Translations under genes and position numbers: made by a program
The notes under the pieces: generated by a model
Told to the model about the DNA's origin: nothing
Database searches by the model: none
The model's input: only the letters and a program-made list of their open reading frames with translations
Shown here: positions 1 to 12,300 of the stretch, in pieces
Numbering within the stretch: position 1 is the first letter of the stretch
How the letters are laid out: each line of letters opens with the position of its first letter
Assembly: GCF_963576615.1 (NCBI RefSeq)
Contig: NC_088717.1
Coordinates: 39,696,302-39,760,301 of the forward strand
Origin: Watersipora subatra
Taxonomy: Eukaryota > Bryozoa > Gymnolaemata > Cheilostomatida > Watersiporidae
DNA length: 64,000 bases
Direction of reading: 5' to 3'

Positions 1-887
1 ATCTTACCCTGTCGCTGTCTGTGGGAGGTGTCATGTCTTTGATAGAACTTATCTTCTGTGGGTCCGGCTTAACACCATCCTTGCTGATCAGGTGACCAAT
101 ATATGGCGGTTTTTCTATTGGGAATCTGCATTTATCTTTATTCAACTTCAGGTTTACCTTCCTTGCTCTGGCTAAAAGCTTATCCAGCTTGAGATTGTGG
201 TCTATCATTGCTCCCTCTTTGGTTTTCCCTTTTCCATAGATGAGAATATCATCAGCAACTAACGTGACGCCTTCTAAGCCATCCATGTAGAGCTTGTGCT
301 AGTCTTCATTGAAACGCCTCAGGTGATGAGGATAATCCAAAAGCCATCCTCAGCCACTTTTATTTGCCAAAAGAAATCCAGAAGGTTGTTAAGTCACTTG
401 CTGATTTTGATAGCTTTACCTGTAAGAATTCGTATTGGCATCACACAGTGAGAAGGTCATAGCTCCGTCTAGTTCACACAGGGCATCATCTAAAGTTGGC
501 ATCAAAGAATGGTTCTTCTTGATGACGTTGTTGAGGTTGGCTGGATCCAGACAGTCTCAATTTTTTGTTGGGCTTTACCACCACTACTAGATTGTTTATC
601 CAATCAGTTGGGTAGTCCACTTTAGCTATTATTTTATTCACTACCAGTGACTTCAGCTTGGCTTTCAGGTCATTTTTTATCGAATGCGGCACTTTTCTTT
701 TATGACTTTTGTGTGGTTGGGCTCCTTCTTTGACCTCGATGACATACTCTCCAGGGAGACAACGTATGCCATTGAACACATCATCGTACTTCTTGATAAC
801 ATACGGCGTGGCATCAAATACCAGGTTTACCAACTTATTGTTGGCTGTAATAAGTCCCAAATCCAGGCAAGTATTAATTAATAACAA
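1..887 (-). pseudogene. Reverse transcriptase relic (Ty3/Gypsy type), truncated by window edge
   Basis: The minus-strand frame 887-550 carries the Ty3/Gypsy RT N-terminal signature: DDVFNGIRCLPGEY, then RKVPHSIKNDLKAKL, then PTDWINNLVVVVKP. A frameshift follows at about 547-550. The next block, with the catalytic-Asp region, continues in another frame. A third block near 300-1 has VADDILIYGKGKTKEG, the YxDD-box equivalent with V-A-D-D, and then IGHLISKDGVKPDP. At least two frame changes separate the blocks, so no functional enzyme can be made from this copy. Confidence 0.85.
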
Positions 888-954
888 ACTCCGGTTGTGT
901 GTTTTAGTACAAAGAATATGAGATTTAGTTTTTCAACCTGAACTTCACAAGTGC

Positions 955-1185
955 CTAGTGACTTGAGTCTAGAACCATCAAAAAACTGCAGATAGGTGTT
1001 GTCAGGTTTGTATTCCTTGTAATCCTTGTAATCTGTAACAGCTTGTAATCCTGATGGCTTAGGATGTTGCATGAGGCTCCAGTGTTTAGCCGATATTCAA
1101 TCACTTTATTTCTGTTTCCACTTCTGGTTTCTATTGATGCTAGTAACTTCTCATGTTGTTTGGTTACCTTGATCAACATTATCAA
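955..1185 (-). pseudogene. Retropepsin-like aspartic protease relic
   Basis: The minus-strand reading contains LNTGASCNILSHQDY at about 1110-1065. This matches the retropepsin active-site region (consensus D-T/S-G-A followed by hydrophobic residues), but the catalytic Asp is read as Asn here. It lies between gag and RT as in other Ty3/Gypsy elements. The frame shifts in the downstream half, where QAVTDYKDYKEYKPDN continues in another register. Confidence 0.65.
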
Positions 1186-1236
1186 TTAATCTGATTCTCC
1201 TTCCTTGTCTTCTTCTGCTGATGCACAGCTTTAGGC

Positions 1237-1900
1237 CTACATAGCTTTTGATAGTGATTATATTCATTACATTCATGACATACCTTGCCATATGCTGGAC
1301 ATTTTCTGGGTCGCGGCTTGTTCCACAATTTCCAGATTGTGCTCTTGCATTGGAGTTACTGGATTCTGGTCTCAGAGTTTTTCTATTGGACTGCTGGGTT
1401 CTGATCTGATAGCTGCTCTGTTCCTATTTCTCACTGCATGTGCTGTTTACTTAGGGCTGATTAGTTTGAAGTCGTTGCTAAACGATTCACCTAGCTTGCA
1501 TCACTTGATTGCGGTGGCTAAATCTACATCAATTTCTAATAACTTGCGTCTTGTACGCTCGTCATTGGTGCCCAATAACAGAGCTTGATACAAAAAATCA
1601 TCAAACATATCTTCAAGTTGTCCTTCTCCAGCTACTTTGTGGAGGCTTGTCACAAAACCATCAATATATATTGGGCTCCTGTTTCATTGATAGCAGTTGA
1701 TGGCATTTCACAATATTGTTGAAAGTTTTCTGAAAAGAACCACTCAAATTTGTCTAAAACATCTTTAGATTTTTCAGTTTCATATTTGAAAGTTTTGAAG
1801 GTGTCCATACCTCCAAGCCCAATGCATCTTAGAACCAAAGCTACTTTGGCTTTATTATCATTGGTTGTCTTCTCTGTGGCCACGAGAAAGAGCTCATATT
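1237..1900 (-). pseudogene. gag relic with CCHC zinc knuckle
   Basis: The minus-strand frame from about 1900 downward is gag-like: a charged helical region at 1883-1650 (KAKVALVLRCIGLGG, then FEWFFSENFQQYCEMPSTA). In-frame stops follow, and the frame then continues to about 1400. Near 1275-1235 a different frame encodes a perfect CCHC knuckle, C-x2-C-x4-H-x4-C (CHECNEYNHYQKLC), followed by a basic tail. The knuckle is the RNA-binding nucleocapsid part of gag. The stops and frame change show the gene is broken. Confidence 0.7.
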
Positions 1901-2027
1901 CCTCTGAATCTTACCCATTGCGTAGGTAGGTTGCCTCCATCTTTGATTGGTTTAGGGGTAAGAAAATCTATTCCTAGCTTCATGATTATAGGTAATTCCG
2001 GTTCTCTGAGGGTTCGTGAATATTTTC

Positions 2028-2045
2028 CTCACTCGTAGGGCACCA
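2028..2045 (-). other. Candidate primer-binding site of the Gypsy element
   Basis: On the minus strand this reads TGGTGCCCTACGAGTGAG. It begins with TGG, as needed to pair with a tRNA 3' CCA end, and lies directly after a CA dinucleotide that would close the 5' LTR (…ATGAACA). It sits just upstream of gag. The tRNA it would pair with is not identified. Confidence 0.45.
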
Positions 2046-2320
2046 TGTTCATGTTTCTAGTATGAGTTATACACTGTATGATTAAGTAATATGGTCGAAA
2101 TAATATTTATGTTTTATGTCCGTAACCACACTGCTGCTAGAGGTTGGCTCAGTGTTTATTATTCTAGGTAATGAAAATGTATAATCACATAGACCATGAA
2201 TACGCATAGTATTCATATAATATCAACAATGGTCATCTTCTCAGCTAGTAGCAACTCAACCGAATAATATTGCCTGTATAAAAGTGTTAAAATTATTAAT
2301 AATTAAAAACCTTTCAAGGA
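2046..2320 (-). other. Probable 5' LTR remnant; outer boundary not determined
   Basis: Immediately outside the candidate primer-binding site the plus strand starts TGTTCATG, so the minus-strand LTR would end in ...ACA, as many LTRs do. The outer end is unclear. An ACA near 2317-2323 is possible, but the partner LTR is off the window and no target-site duplication can be checked. Confidence 0.3.
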
Positions 2321-3559
2321 AACACTTCTTGTTCTAAAAATGGGCAAATATGTTTGAATGAAAGAGTAGGCATGCTATAAATTTTACATGATAATTTGCG
2401 TAGAATGGGTAACAAGTTGTTCAATTCCGCCAGATGAGATCTCTTAGTTTTATTTTACTGCAGACCACTTCTACAAAATCAAATAACCAATAATAGCTTG
2501 TGGGCTAACCAAATCTATTATATTAGTGCAAATAGAGGCCGTCGCTCATCAGGGGATTGCCAAGTCGCAAATCACCTGGAACAGATGACATCAGAAAACC
2601 GTATCTACTTGTTGATCTTAACATGATTGCTGACTATCTATAGCACATTTACAACTTGCTTGCCAATGTAACACCAACACATAAGACAGGGAGCAAAAAC
2701 TCGCCAAACTAGTACTGACCTATTTTCCTCATAGCATCCCCTGCAAGCTATTGGAACAAATAGTATTACATTACCTCAGCAAGTTTTTTTTATATGTTTC
2801 TACACAACAGACAACATGTCTTTTGTAAGGGAATGAATCACGTATTGACACACAATTGCTCTGTCTCTCACCCTGTGTTACCAACTTACCTAACAAAAAG
2901 AGTCACATATCATCTCATTGAATCTATTATCGTTAGTACATGCAACAATATTTTAACAAATGTCATAATTATAAAACTATGAATAGATCTTATCTTTATT
3001 CTCAATTGTATGATTTTGCAAAAGTGAAGATGCTGATGCATAAGATACTTAAAATTGTTACAAAGATTTTTAACTTAATTGAAATCTTAACCAATTTTCG
3101 TACCTTTGCATATCAATTATATTAAACCTATAGTATAAACAGTTTTATCACCCGCAGTTACATTAGCAGTTAAAGGTAATATGAAAGAATAGTGTAAAAA
3201 ACGGAGTGAACTACAACTAATTGAACCAGAAGGCTATGAGTACACAACCAACATGGCAGATAGATTAATGATGTGAAAAACTATTCAAGAACAAGAGATC
3301 AATAAACTGATTAGAAATAGGCATTGCAGGCTTGAAGCGAATTCTAAAGAATTGACAGAAGCTGGTCAGCATAGAGTTGGAAGATACTGGGCAAACGATG
3401 CTTCATCTTTGCATATATAACAATAGTAGCAATAATAATGATACGAGAGAAGACCAGTTACAGAGTGGAAGTGGTCTTAGCGGTTATTGCCTACGTGGGC
3501 AGCGAAGTGAGTACTTTCATGAAATTGGTGGAGAAAGGAGAGAAGTACATTCTCTCTCC
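2321..3559. other. AT-rich non-coding stretch
   Basis: I see no gene-like open frame, splice-bounded exon or recognisable transposon end. Short open frames here have no domain signature. Confidence 0.5.
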
Positions 3560-4110
3560 GCTCAGTCAGGTAAAGACAGTACGATATTTCATTTTTACAT
3601 TTGTACCAGTATTGAGAAGGTACCAGTATGATCGTATTTAAAGTTTTGATGGAGAGCTTCTGGTGGAACAGTAACCTTTTTCATACAAACGCATTTCTAT
3701 GCGCTAATTGTTATTATTATTTCAACGTATTGAGGACTTCTACTTTGTATTCTTAATTCATATTAATTGTATCATTACCGAATCATTTTTTAAGGTAATC
3801 GTAGTAAAACCGACTTAATTTAGCTATTACTTGCTAATTATTTCACATTTACATCTAAATCCTTTTGTATGTGTTTTATTTTTTTTAATTTATTTGGCCT
3901 GCACTATCATTTTTTCTCATGATATGAAGTTTGAAAGTTACAGTTGTTTGACAAAGTTTGAAAACCTTTACAGTTATTTTTATTTTCTCTTCATTTATTT
4001 CAACTACACAAAACACTTTTCTCAAGATATGTAGTTTAAAAGTTAGAATGTCCAATGTTGCTATATGTTAAATACAAATCAGTTTTCTGCACAAAGACTG
4101 CAATTGTTAT
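3560..4110 (+). repeat. Dispersed repeat, 3' part of the Helitron-like family
   Basis: Blocks such as AGCTTCTG-TG-AACAGTAACC at 3655, TTGTTATTATTATTTCAACG at 3709 and TAGAATG-CCAATGTTG-ATATGTTAAATACAAATC at 4043 recur in the same order at 52885-53215. The last block recurs again at 6995-7040 and 57690-58060. The copy has no clear CTAG end and is probably truncated. It shows no coding capacity. Confidence 0.6.
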
Positions 4111-4654
4111 TGCTGCAATTGTATTAGCAGTTTCAGGTTGTTTAAAGAAAAACATTTGATCATTGTTCAGAATATACACTTCAACAGAGAAAACTAGATG
4201 AAACCATCAACTACTGTGACCATTAAAACTGGCATTTCTTATCAAAGAGTATATTTACAAAAATATTGGTAAGTTATGAAACAACAGCATACACATGGCT
4301 CATAGAGAAATAGAGTTGCCAAGGATTATAAAAGCTTTGTGCTTGAAAATGACATAACTTCCTCTTGTATTTCTGTATTGACCTGTGGTTGACAAGCAAG
4401 TTTTATAACAATTACAAAGAAAAAATGTGTGGAGCGGTCTCTTTACAAGTAACATGATCAATGGCGTCTAGACGTCAGAGCTAGCTCTCTAGGCCTGAAT
4501 GGTCTGCAATTGTACACTACATTCATGTATTGGCCTCAGCTTTCCAGTCCTCTTCTGTAAAGGGCAAAGTCGATTACTTTTATTTTTACAAAACTGTCGC
4601 ATGTTTAGCAGTTAATGTGGTGTGTGTCAGTGCAAATAATCAAAGACTTGCATT

Positions 4655-5160
4655 GACACACAAATTGGAAGAGAGAGGTAAAGAAAGTGATGGCAAAAAA
4701 GGTAAAAAAGAGAGAAAAAGTCAAAGGTGTGAGAGACCGAGAGAGAGAGAGAGGGAGAGAGGGAGTGCGAGAGAAAGTCAGAGAGGGGAGAGCGTGAAAG
4801 AGAGAGAAAGCGTGAAAGAGAGAGAGCGTGAAAGAAAGAGAGCGTGAAAGAGAGAGTGTGAAAGAGAGAGAATGAAAGCGAGAGAGAGCGTGAAAGAGAG
4901 AGATATAGAGAAAGCGTGAAAGAAAGATAGCGTGAAAGAGAGAGAGAGAGAGCATGAGAGAGCGTGATAATGAGAGGGCATGAGAGAGAGTGCGTGAAAG
5001 ATAAAGCGCGTGAAAGAGAGGAGGGGAAAAAGAGAGTGAAAGAGAAAAAGCGTGAAAGAAAGAACAAAGAAGGAAAGAGGAAAAAAAACGAGAACAAGAA
5101 AAGTAGTGAGAGAAACAGAAAAGAAAGGAATTTGAGCCTGAGAGATTAGGGTAGAGGTAA
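4655..5160 (+). repeat. Purine-rich (GAGAGAAAGCGTGAAA)n low-complexity block
   Basis: About 500 bp is almost pure A and G on the plus strand, built from degenerate GAGAGA, GAAAGA and GCGTGAAAG units. The long open frames on both strands here (Arg/Glu-rich on plus, Ser/Leu/Phe-rich on minus) are composition artefacts. No gene is inferred. Confidence 0.9.
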
Positions 5161-5652
5161 AAGGTACTGGAAGGGCAAAGGGTAGAGGAGAAAAGTGAAG
5201 AAAGGGTAATGAGGTGATAAAATGAGAGGAAGAGAATAAGTAGCGCAGAGAGTGAACGAGATCATTAGTATTTTACTAGTTTGTTTGCATAACTAAAGCT
5301 TATTTTCACATCCTTTTTAAATGCAGTTTGCGGTTAATCTTTTATAGACTGATAATATTGAACTGTGAGTCAGATAAGTGTTACAAGATACAAATTGTAG
5401 GCAGTTATTATACCAAATTGCGTGAAACTATATATTTGGTCAGTGTCACAAAGTAAATACTGTGGATTGCAAGCTGCTAAACTAAACTATGGTGCATTCC
5501 TGTATTATAAGACATCTGTGCAGTCTCAAATTGCTACTTTAATTTATGTTGTATTAATTTTGTTATCTACATCTTTTCAGCTTTAGACTATTTTGGTCTA
5601 AAATTGTATAAAAATGTAGAAATGTTATGGTTGGTTTTCCCTTGGAAAAATA

Positions 5653-5940
5653 TTATGGCTAGTTTTACTATGCATAAAAAGTGTTCACAATCTTTATCAT
5701 ATGCAAAAATGTTGTGATCAGTCCTTGACATGAGTGAAAGTGTCAGGATTTATCTTATCATGCTTGAAAAGCATTATGATGATATTTTTTTCACTTAAAA
5801 GTAGTATGGCAAGTTTTACTAGATGGAAATAGTAGTCCCAATTCTTACATGCAGAATTGTTATAATTAGTCCTTGTCATGAGTCAAAGGGTCAGGATTTA
5901 TCTTATCATGCTGCAAAACATTATGAATGGTACAGCGTCA
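5653..5940 (+). repeat. Degenerate tandem duplication, about 150-bp unit
   Basis: The block starting TATGGCTAGTTTTACTA at 5653 and ending TCAGGATTTATCTTATCATG at about 5762 repeats, starting TATGGCAAGTTTTACTA at 5804 and ending with the same 20-mer at about 5910. The two copies are diverged in their middles. The function is unknown. Confidence 0.7.
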
Positions 5941-6111
5941 TGTTTAGTACAGTCATGATTGGTCCCAACATCTTTAAATATGTTATACTCGGTGAAATTG
6001 ATCAATTTTTCATTTTTTTGTAAAAAGCCACAAATTGTCTTTGGGCTTTTTTTTGTTAAACAATCTCATGATTTTATCTTTATTAATGGAATAAATTTAT
6101 AGAGAAATGTA

Positions 6112-6324
6112 CTACCTCCTATCTTGGGAATGAATTGCCTGAAGAACCAGTTTTTGGGTTGGTCTAGATTGGTTTAGTTTAGACTGGATTGTTTTTAGCT
6201 TCTTTTTTCTGCCTTTAGCTATATTCTTCTGGTTAGTGGCCTTGATCCCTTGTCTAGCCAAGTTATTCATATCCTCTCCAAAACTTTGTCGTTGTTTAAA
6301 CATTTCTTGTTTGCTCAGATTTAT
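6112..6324 (-). CDS. Exon d: terminal exon with Lys-rich C-terminus
   Basis: The acceptor is TATTGCTTTCCTAG before 6324, with a good pyrimidine tract. The exon starts in phase 0, encodes 70 residues from INLSKQEMFKQRQSFGED to HSQDRR, and stops at TAG 6114-6112. The tail is strongly basic (GRKKKLKTIQSKLNQSRP), which suggests nucleic-acid, lipid or cytoskeletal contact, but no family is recognised. Confidence 0.5.
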   Translation of the reverse strand: MNLSKQEMFKQRQSFGEDMNNLARQGIKATNQKNIAKGRKKKLKTIQSKLNQSRPTQKLVLQAIHSQDRR

Positions 6325-9300
6325 CTAGGAAAGCAATAGTTTGCGTTTAGGTGATGCTCATAGGTTAGACCAGAATCTTGGGATGGATCATCACCAGGGT
6401 TAATGCTTGGATGAATGGGCAAGCTTAACACTAGAATTGTCACCTTTCAAATGGTTCTTCAAGCTAAATGTTTAATCCTATGAAAAATACACTGTGTTGT
6501 GATAAAACGAAACCCTAAAAATCTGAACAGTACTTTTACCTATACATGTATTGCTGCTGTAAGTTTTTTCATAAACATTCTAATATTTTTTAATTTTAAA
6601 ACAAAAGTTATAAACAATTTTAAAGAGATTTTCATAATCTATATATATATATTTCTCAAAGTATGTGTGTACGCATTCCGGCTATAGATCATTAAATCTT
6701 TGTATAAAGATTCCGTAAGAAGATGCGATCTCGGACCCTGACGTTTGTCAGATGCACTATCCACCGGACCACAGAAATTGAATTGCTATTTTGCCAATAT
6801 AAGTCATTATATGAGAGCAAATACCCAACATATTTGCGTATGACACGGCTCATAGCATAACGTCACGAGAAACTGTTCGCTCACATTATTAAAAGTACTG
6901 GCTGCTTGATAGCGCGTGGGCTAATAGCGAGCAACTCTCACTACTTCTCATTGTTTATAAAACAAAACCCTTTTCTCATGATATGTAGTTTGAAAGTTAG
7001 AATGGCAAATGTTGTTTTATGTTAAATACAAATCAGTTTTCTGTCCTAAGACTTTTCTATTACCTGGTAGCACAGTAGCATAGCTAGTAGTTTTTATAAA
7101 AAAAACAAGTTTTGAACAGGGGGGCCACAAGAAGATAAATAAAGGGAAAGAAAGATATTGCCATATGGTGTCACAAAAACAAAAGATTACACAAAGACAA
7201 TTTAAAACTATTGAGCTTACATATACATCTGATATCTTTTTGACAAAAGTTTTAAAAACATAGCAATAACTGAGCAGTTGCTGAGTGCATCTTTTGGTAA
7301 GTACAAAATGAAATCGTCGTAATGTGGATATCTGGTACAGGCGAATTGGAACATACCAGTGATATATGAATTAGTTAAACTGTTCAGTATATTAAATCCG
7401 ACAATGTTAGTGAAATATGTGAATATATCTCACAGTATGAGTCTATTCACTGCTTTAAACAAAAAAGTAGATTGCACAAAACAAGGTGATTTAGTTTTTA
7501 AATGTCATAATACAATTTTCTGTCAAATAAATAACATATCTAATAGTGAAAATAAGGACAGGTTCCGGTATACACAAATCTCATAAATGAAATAAAAATG
7601 AATTGGAAGACAAAGTGTCTAGCTAAAAGTTTATTTAAAAATTTGCCATTCAACCCAAAATAGTTAAACTTCTTTTGTATTTTATTTATGCAAATATCAA
7701 CATGGTTGTTTCACGTTGTTATTCTGTGAACACTCTTGTCCACCAAGCCAACAGGTCACTTGTTCTCTTTAATGCTAAAGAATACACTGACACTTACTAT
7801 AAGGATATAATGAAACCAGCAATAAGTATGCTTACAGCCCTTTTATTATACTTACAGCTGGAATATCTTTTTCTGTAATCATCCATTCCAAATTGTCTAG
7901 CTTTGTGTCAACTTCTGTTTTAAGCTGATAGGCCTTTTTAAGAAATGTGCCGTACATTCTAATTTTTTCCAAAGGCCCCAGATGTTGTAAATAGGAAGGT
8001 ACAACCTTTTCGATATCAGCAACAGTCAAGTTCCTTAAAAATAGAGAAATAAAATGTTGCTCATTACTTACTTATGTACTTACAATTTTGTAATAAGGTA
8101 AAAAAAAGAAAAACCAATAAACAATCATTGAGGTCAAGTTCATTTGACCAACAAGCATGCATAGTCTGCTTAAATCCATTGCATCACCTCGTGCTACAAG
8201 TCTTTTTTCATTAACTCACCCAATCAACTTGTGTTTTTTTCATGAAAAAACAACACTAAAGATGATATGACATGATATGGCAATTTTTATCATCAAGTAA
8301 AAAATTAAAGTATCATGCAAGGCAATAGAAAGTCATTGGGTGTTAGCAAAAAATTGCTTAACAATTTGGTGAGTGAATCATGATTATATCACAGGCTCTC
8401 TTTGATACTCATCCACAGTATAACATCAAGGTTGTTTTTTAATCGTAACTATCACAGATGGAGAATGGCAGATTACTCTTAATATTGCAGTGATATTTTA
8501 AGGTGAACCTGTAAGTTGCTTTTTCTTATTACATAAGTTACAACGTTTTCTTCAGGTTATATATACTACTGCCATTGCAGTTTTGTGGGTCGCGAGGGAT
8601 CATTATCATGTTTAACCATTATGATCACAATTATTCCTAGATACTGCAATGTGGTCTGGTGATGCAGTTGGTGGTGCGCTTGCTGCAAAACCAGGTTACC
8701 CGAGTTCCATGCAGGGGAATATTTTTTCCTAACATTCTTCGTGTGGCCATGGATGAACACAGGTTCTTATTATATTAATGGAAACAGACTTATGATCGTT
8801 GTTACTGAATTACATTTTATGGTCATAGAGAAGTCCTGAAAAAACACATTAAAAAAATGAACTATTATTTTGGTGACAGCAGCAGTAATTTTTTCTAGTT
8901 TACTCTGTTAGGAGATAGCGTATAACAATGTGCAGTACATTTCGCATCAAAAAATGATGACTGAAAACAAAATAAATACAGTGATGAATCAAGAAAAGAT
9001 AACTTTTCATCCTACCCAATTACAACACATGTGTCTCATGCACAAAAAAGCAAATCATATTTCATAGTATTTATTCTTAAAATTGCACAGATGTTAAGTG
9101 AAATATGTTTTACCAAATCTCTATTTTGGACAAGACTTTGCAGCTGCATGGTTAGAATGCAAGCATGTATTGCATTTTCTAAACAAAGAAAATGAGTTTA
9201 AAAGTTCAAACTTAAAAGGAAAAGCATGCTATAATGCTTATCTGTTAACAGAGGTCATAAAAAAGTTTAAGCTCTTGACACAAAAAAACTGCACAATGTT

Positions 9301-12300
9301 CTGTGAATATTCCTATTAATTTTAATTTTGTGACCTCGAACACCATGCCTAAGTGCTTAGAAGGTGTGTGAAAGTTACATTTGTAAAATTTTAAACTGCA
9401 CTCAATATTCCAGTTTGAAGTTACTTGAAAGATTAAACGATTCAAATCAATGGTTGTGAATGAGTCTATTTATGCCCAGATGAATTTAGTAAAATAGAAA
9501 TACCGTAGAACCTCTATTTGAACGCCATGACGTTCTATTTTCTATCTGCTTACTTCAAGTCTTCTTCTGCACAGCTGAACTAGTTGATATTAGCGTTCAA
9601 ACAAGTTTCTTAGCAGAGCAAAACGTTTATGCATTGCTATTTAAAAAAGTTGCGAAAATACTGATAAGCTTTTAGCCGCATGCACTCTTAACACAAGTTT
9701 TAGTCTAAAAATAGTAGTACAGATTCCATCGCAATTGTAAACTGTTTTTCACATAAATAGATGTATTGAGATCGCGTTAAACAAGGACCTACTATTAGCC
9801 TAATACATTTATTAATTATTTCTCTAGCATTGCTTTCAAAGTTTAAAAAAAATGTAAGCTTAAGAAGTAGAAAACGAAATTTAATACGAACGGTAACCAC
9901 AAAAGAATTAATTGTTATTGGTGTAATCGAATCATTATTAGTACTATTTTGTGGACACTTCTACTGATCACTTTTTATTATGAGTTCATAAAAATCGAAC
10001 AATGTTAAAGTGTGGTCAAATTAAGGTAGCGTTCAATTAAAGGGTGGTGCTGTATTTTTCAACCCTTTTCCTACAGTGGTGGTCAGATAGAGGTGGTGTT
10101 CAAATAAAGGTGACATTCAAATAGAGGTTTTACAGTATATGGCTTTGATCAATGCAAATGGTCAATGCAGAAGGCTATAATCAATTGCAAATGTACAGTA
10201 CACTTGCAATTGATCATACCATTCTCCATGTTTAATGTTTTCGTAGTAAGACAAACATCGCATTGCTTTGTAACTGTTTAGACCAGACTGTTTACCTCGA
10301 CAAATGAGCTTAATGCATTCTGGGACTGAGATCATATATGTCAATTTTTTCAAAGTAACATTTCATATATAAAATAACTAAATACAAATTAATCCGTTCC
10401 CAAAATATGAAAAAACCGCCTAAAACAGGATATTTTGATGGAAAAATGGATTTTTACTTGTAATTCGCGACCTATGCTCACAAGTTTAACAAATACTTAT
10501 TTAGTGGTGATGGCCTGCAATAAAATGTAACATTACTATGTACAGTACTGTATGGAGTGCTTAGTTTCAAGACTGACGTAATGGAGCGGTGTGAGGGAGA
10601 CTCGACAGCAACGCATTCAGTACACTAGACTTTTGTTACGCTATGTGACGTTTCATAAACTTTGAAATAAACTTAAATAAATTTATCGTACTAAACACAC
10701 ACTTGAAGCTAATTTTTAATCTTTTACTAAACTTAACTGTATAATTATTGTCTTTGTTTTAATTTTTTGTTACTGTTTTCTGGTTTGGCGCTTTTTCCCT
10801 CACTTGCACTATAACGTTTAGCCGGCTTTTTTAAAACTTTTTAAATTGATTTAACAAAAAAAATCAAGCGATGCTATCCTTGATAGCTGCGTCTCGCGTA
10901 CTTAGCCATATAGTTGCTACATCAAGAACCCACTTGTATCTCAAAGGTTTCTCATATCTCAAGGCAGAAGCTTGCCTGAGGTTTTGCTCGCATTTCGATT
11001 TTCTCATGTGTTGAGGCAGACGAATGTTGAGGTATGATTGTACACAAATACATGTACAAACGTCAGTACAGACTCTGTATTGAAAATGTTAACATTTCCA
11101 GTCCTGATTGCAAAAACATGCTTTTTCCAATAAGTTTTTTATTTTGTTTGAAATTCTTCATAAACTAAGAGATCAACAACCTGCAGGTGCTTGTCAAGCA
11201 CCTACAGGTTTAACCAACTCTCTACTATAGTGGTAACTCAAAAGTAAAAATATGATAGAACATTTTTAACTAAAGAGATAAATATCAAGTGATTAGCAAC
11301 TAAGCAGAACCTAGCGATTGGGGCTTGAAGTGGGCTTTATGTTCCTCTAAACGTCTAAGCTAGGGTTTGTTGGTCTATGATAGTTGTCAATATGATATAA
11401 GAGTCATCAACTGTTGACCTGTGGAGTCTAAACGAGATGGCATCCAGTTGGCTCTTGGATTTCCATAGAGTAAAACTTCACAAATATATTAACCTCAATG
11501 ATAAAATTTGAAAAAATACCTGTTCGCACTATTCTCATCATGATGAAACAGAAGTAGAAAACACTACTTTGATAGTTGTTACTGACTCATCAGCAAGTGA
11601 CAAAGTGACATTAACTACTATGAGCTGTACTACTAGGCATGCTGGAGAGGAAGGAACGAATACATTTCATAAACATAGTTTAACTCATTATAGCCTAACA
11701 TAACCAAAGAATCTCGTGAATGGATATTCAAATCTGCTCATTAATCTAAAAAGTATTAGGCTACTCAACACCAAACCCTTCTAACTAACTAGATACCTTA
11801 TATTTTTTATTACAGCTGTTGTGTATGTGGTAATAGAGAAAATTTGGCTGTGATTAATTGAGATTTCTTGTTAAATTACTTAAAAATGAATCTATGAGTA
11901 GACAGTAGAGGTAATCACAACTAAACTTACCAATTTTACCAATTACTCTCTTTCACTTGTCAGAGAGCATATATAACTTAAGGATTGTGATATTAATGTG
12001 CAGCTTGGTTCAATCGGTCACACTTGTATGTGTACAATTCAAGTTGGACCTTTACTATAATATGAGCCATGTTTGTCTGTTTGTCGGTGTGTATGAAGCC
12101 AGATGGACCAACAGAGGTTGTCCATCTGTTTGTCGTTTGTGATAAAAGGGTGTGAGGTGATAAAAGGTCGCTTCGTAAAGGACTCCAAATTATGACTTTT
12201 GGCGTAGCAGTCCGGCATTCTCTCACCTGTACTAAACGACCACTTTCTGGCATTTCAAAAAATTGTACTAACACTTATTTTTTTAACTTTATCGGCAGAC

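Larger units (their letters stand above)
1..2045 (-). mobile_element. Degraded Ty3/Gypsy LTR retrotransposon (gag-PR-RT, minus strand)
   Basis: Read on the minus strand, this stretch has the order expected of a Ty3/Gypsy element: primer-binding site, gag with zinc knuckle, aspartic protease, then reverse transcriptase running off the window's left edge. Each part is recognisable but lies in a different frame with internal stops, so the copy is dead. RNase H, integrase and the 3' LTR are outside the window. The breaks are listed under the separate parts. Confidence 0.85.

Noticed and set aside
4530-5149. Several long open frames of 60-156 codons on both strands
   Set aside because: They are translations of the purine-rich GAGAAA repeat, with Arg/Glu or Ser/Leu/Phe only and no domain.
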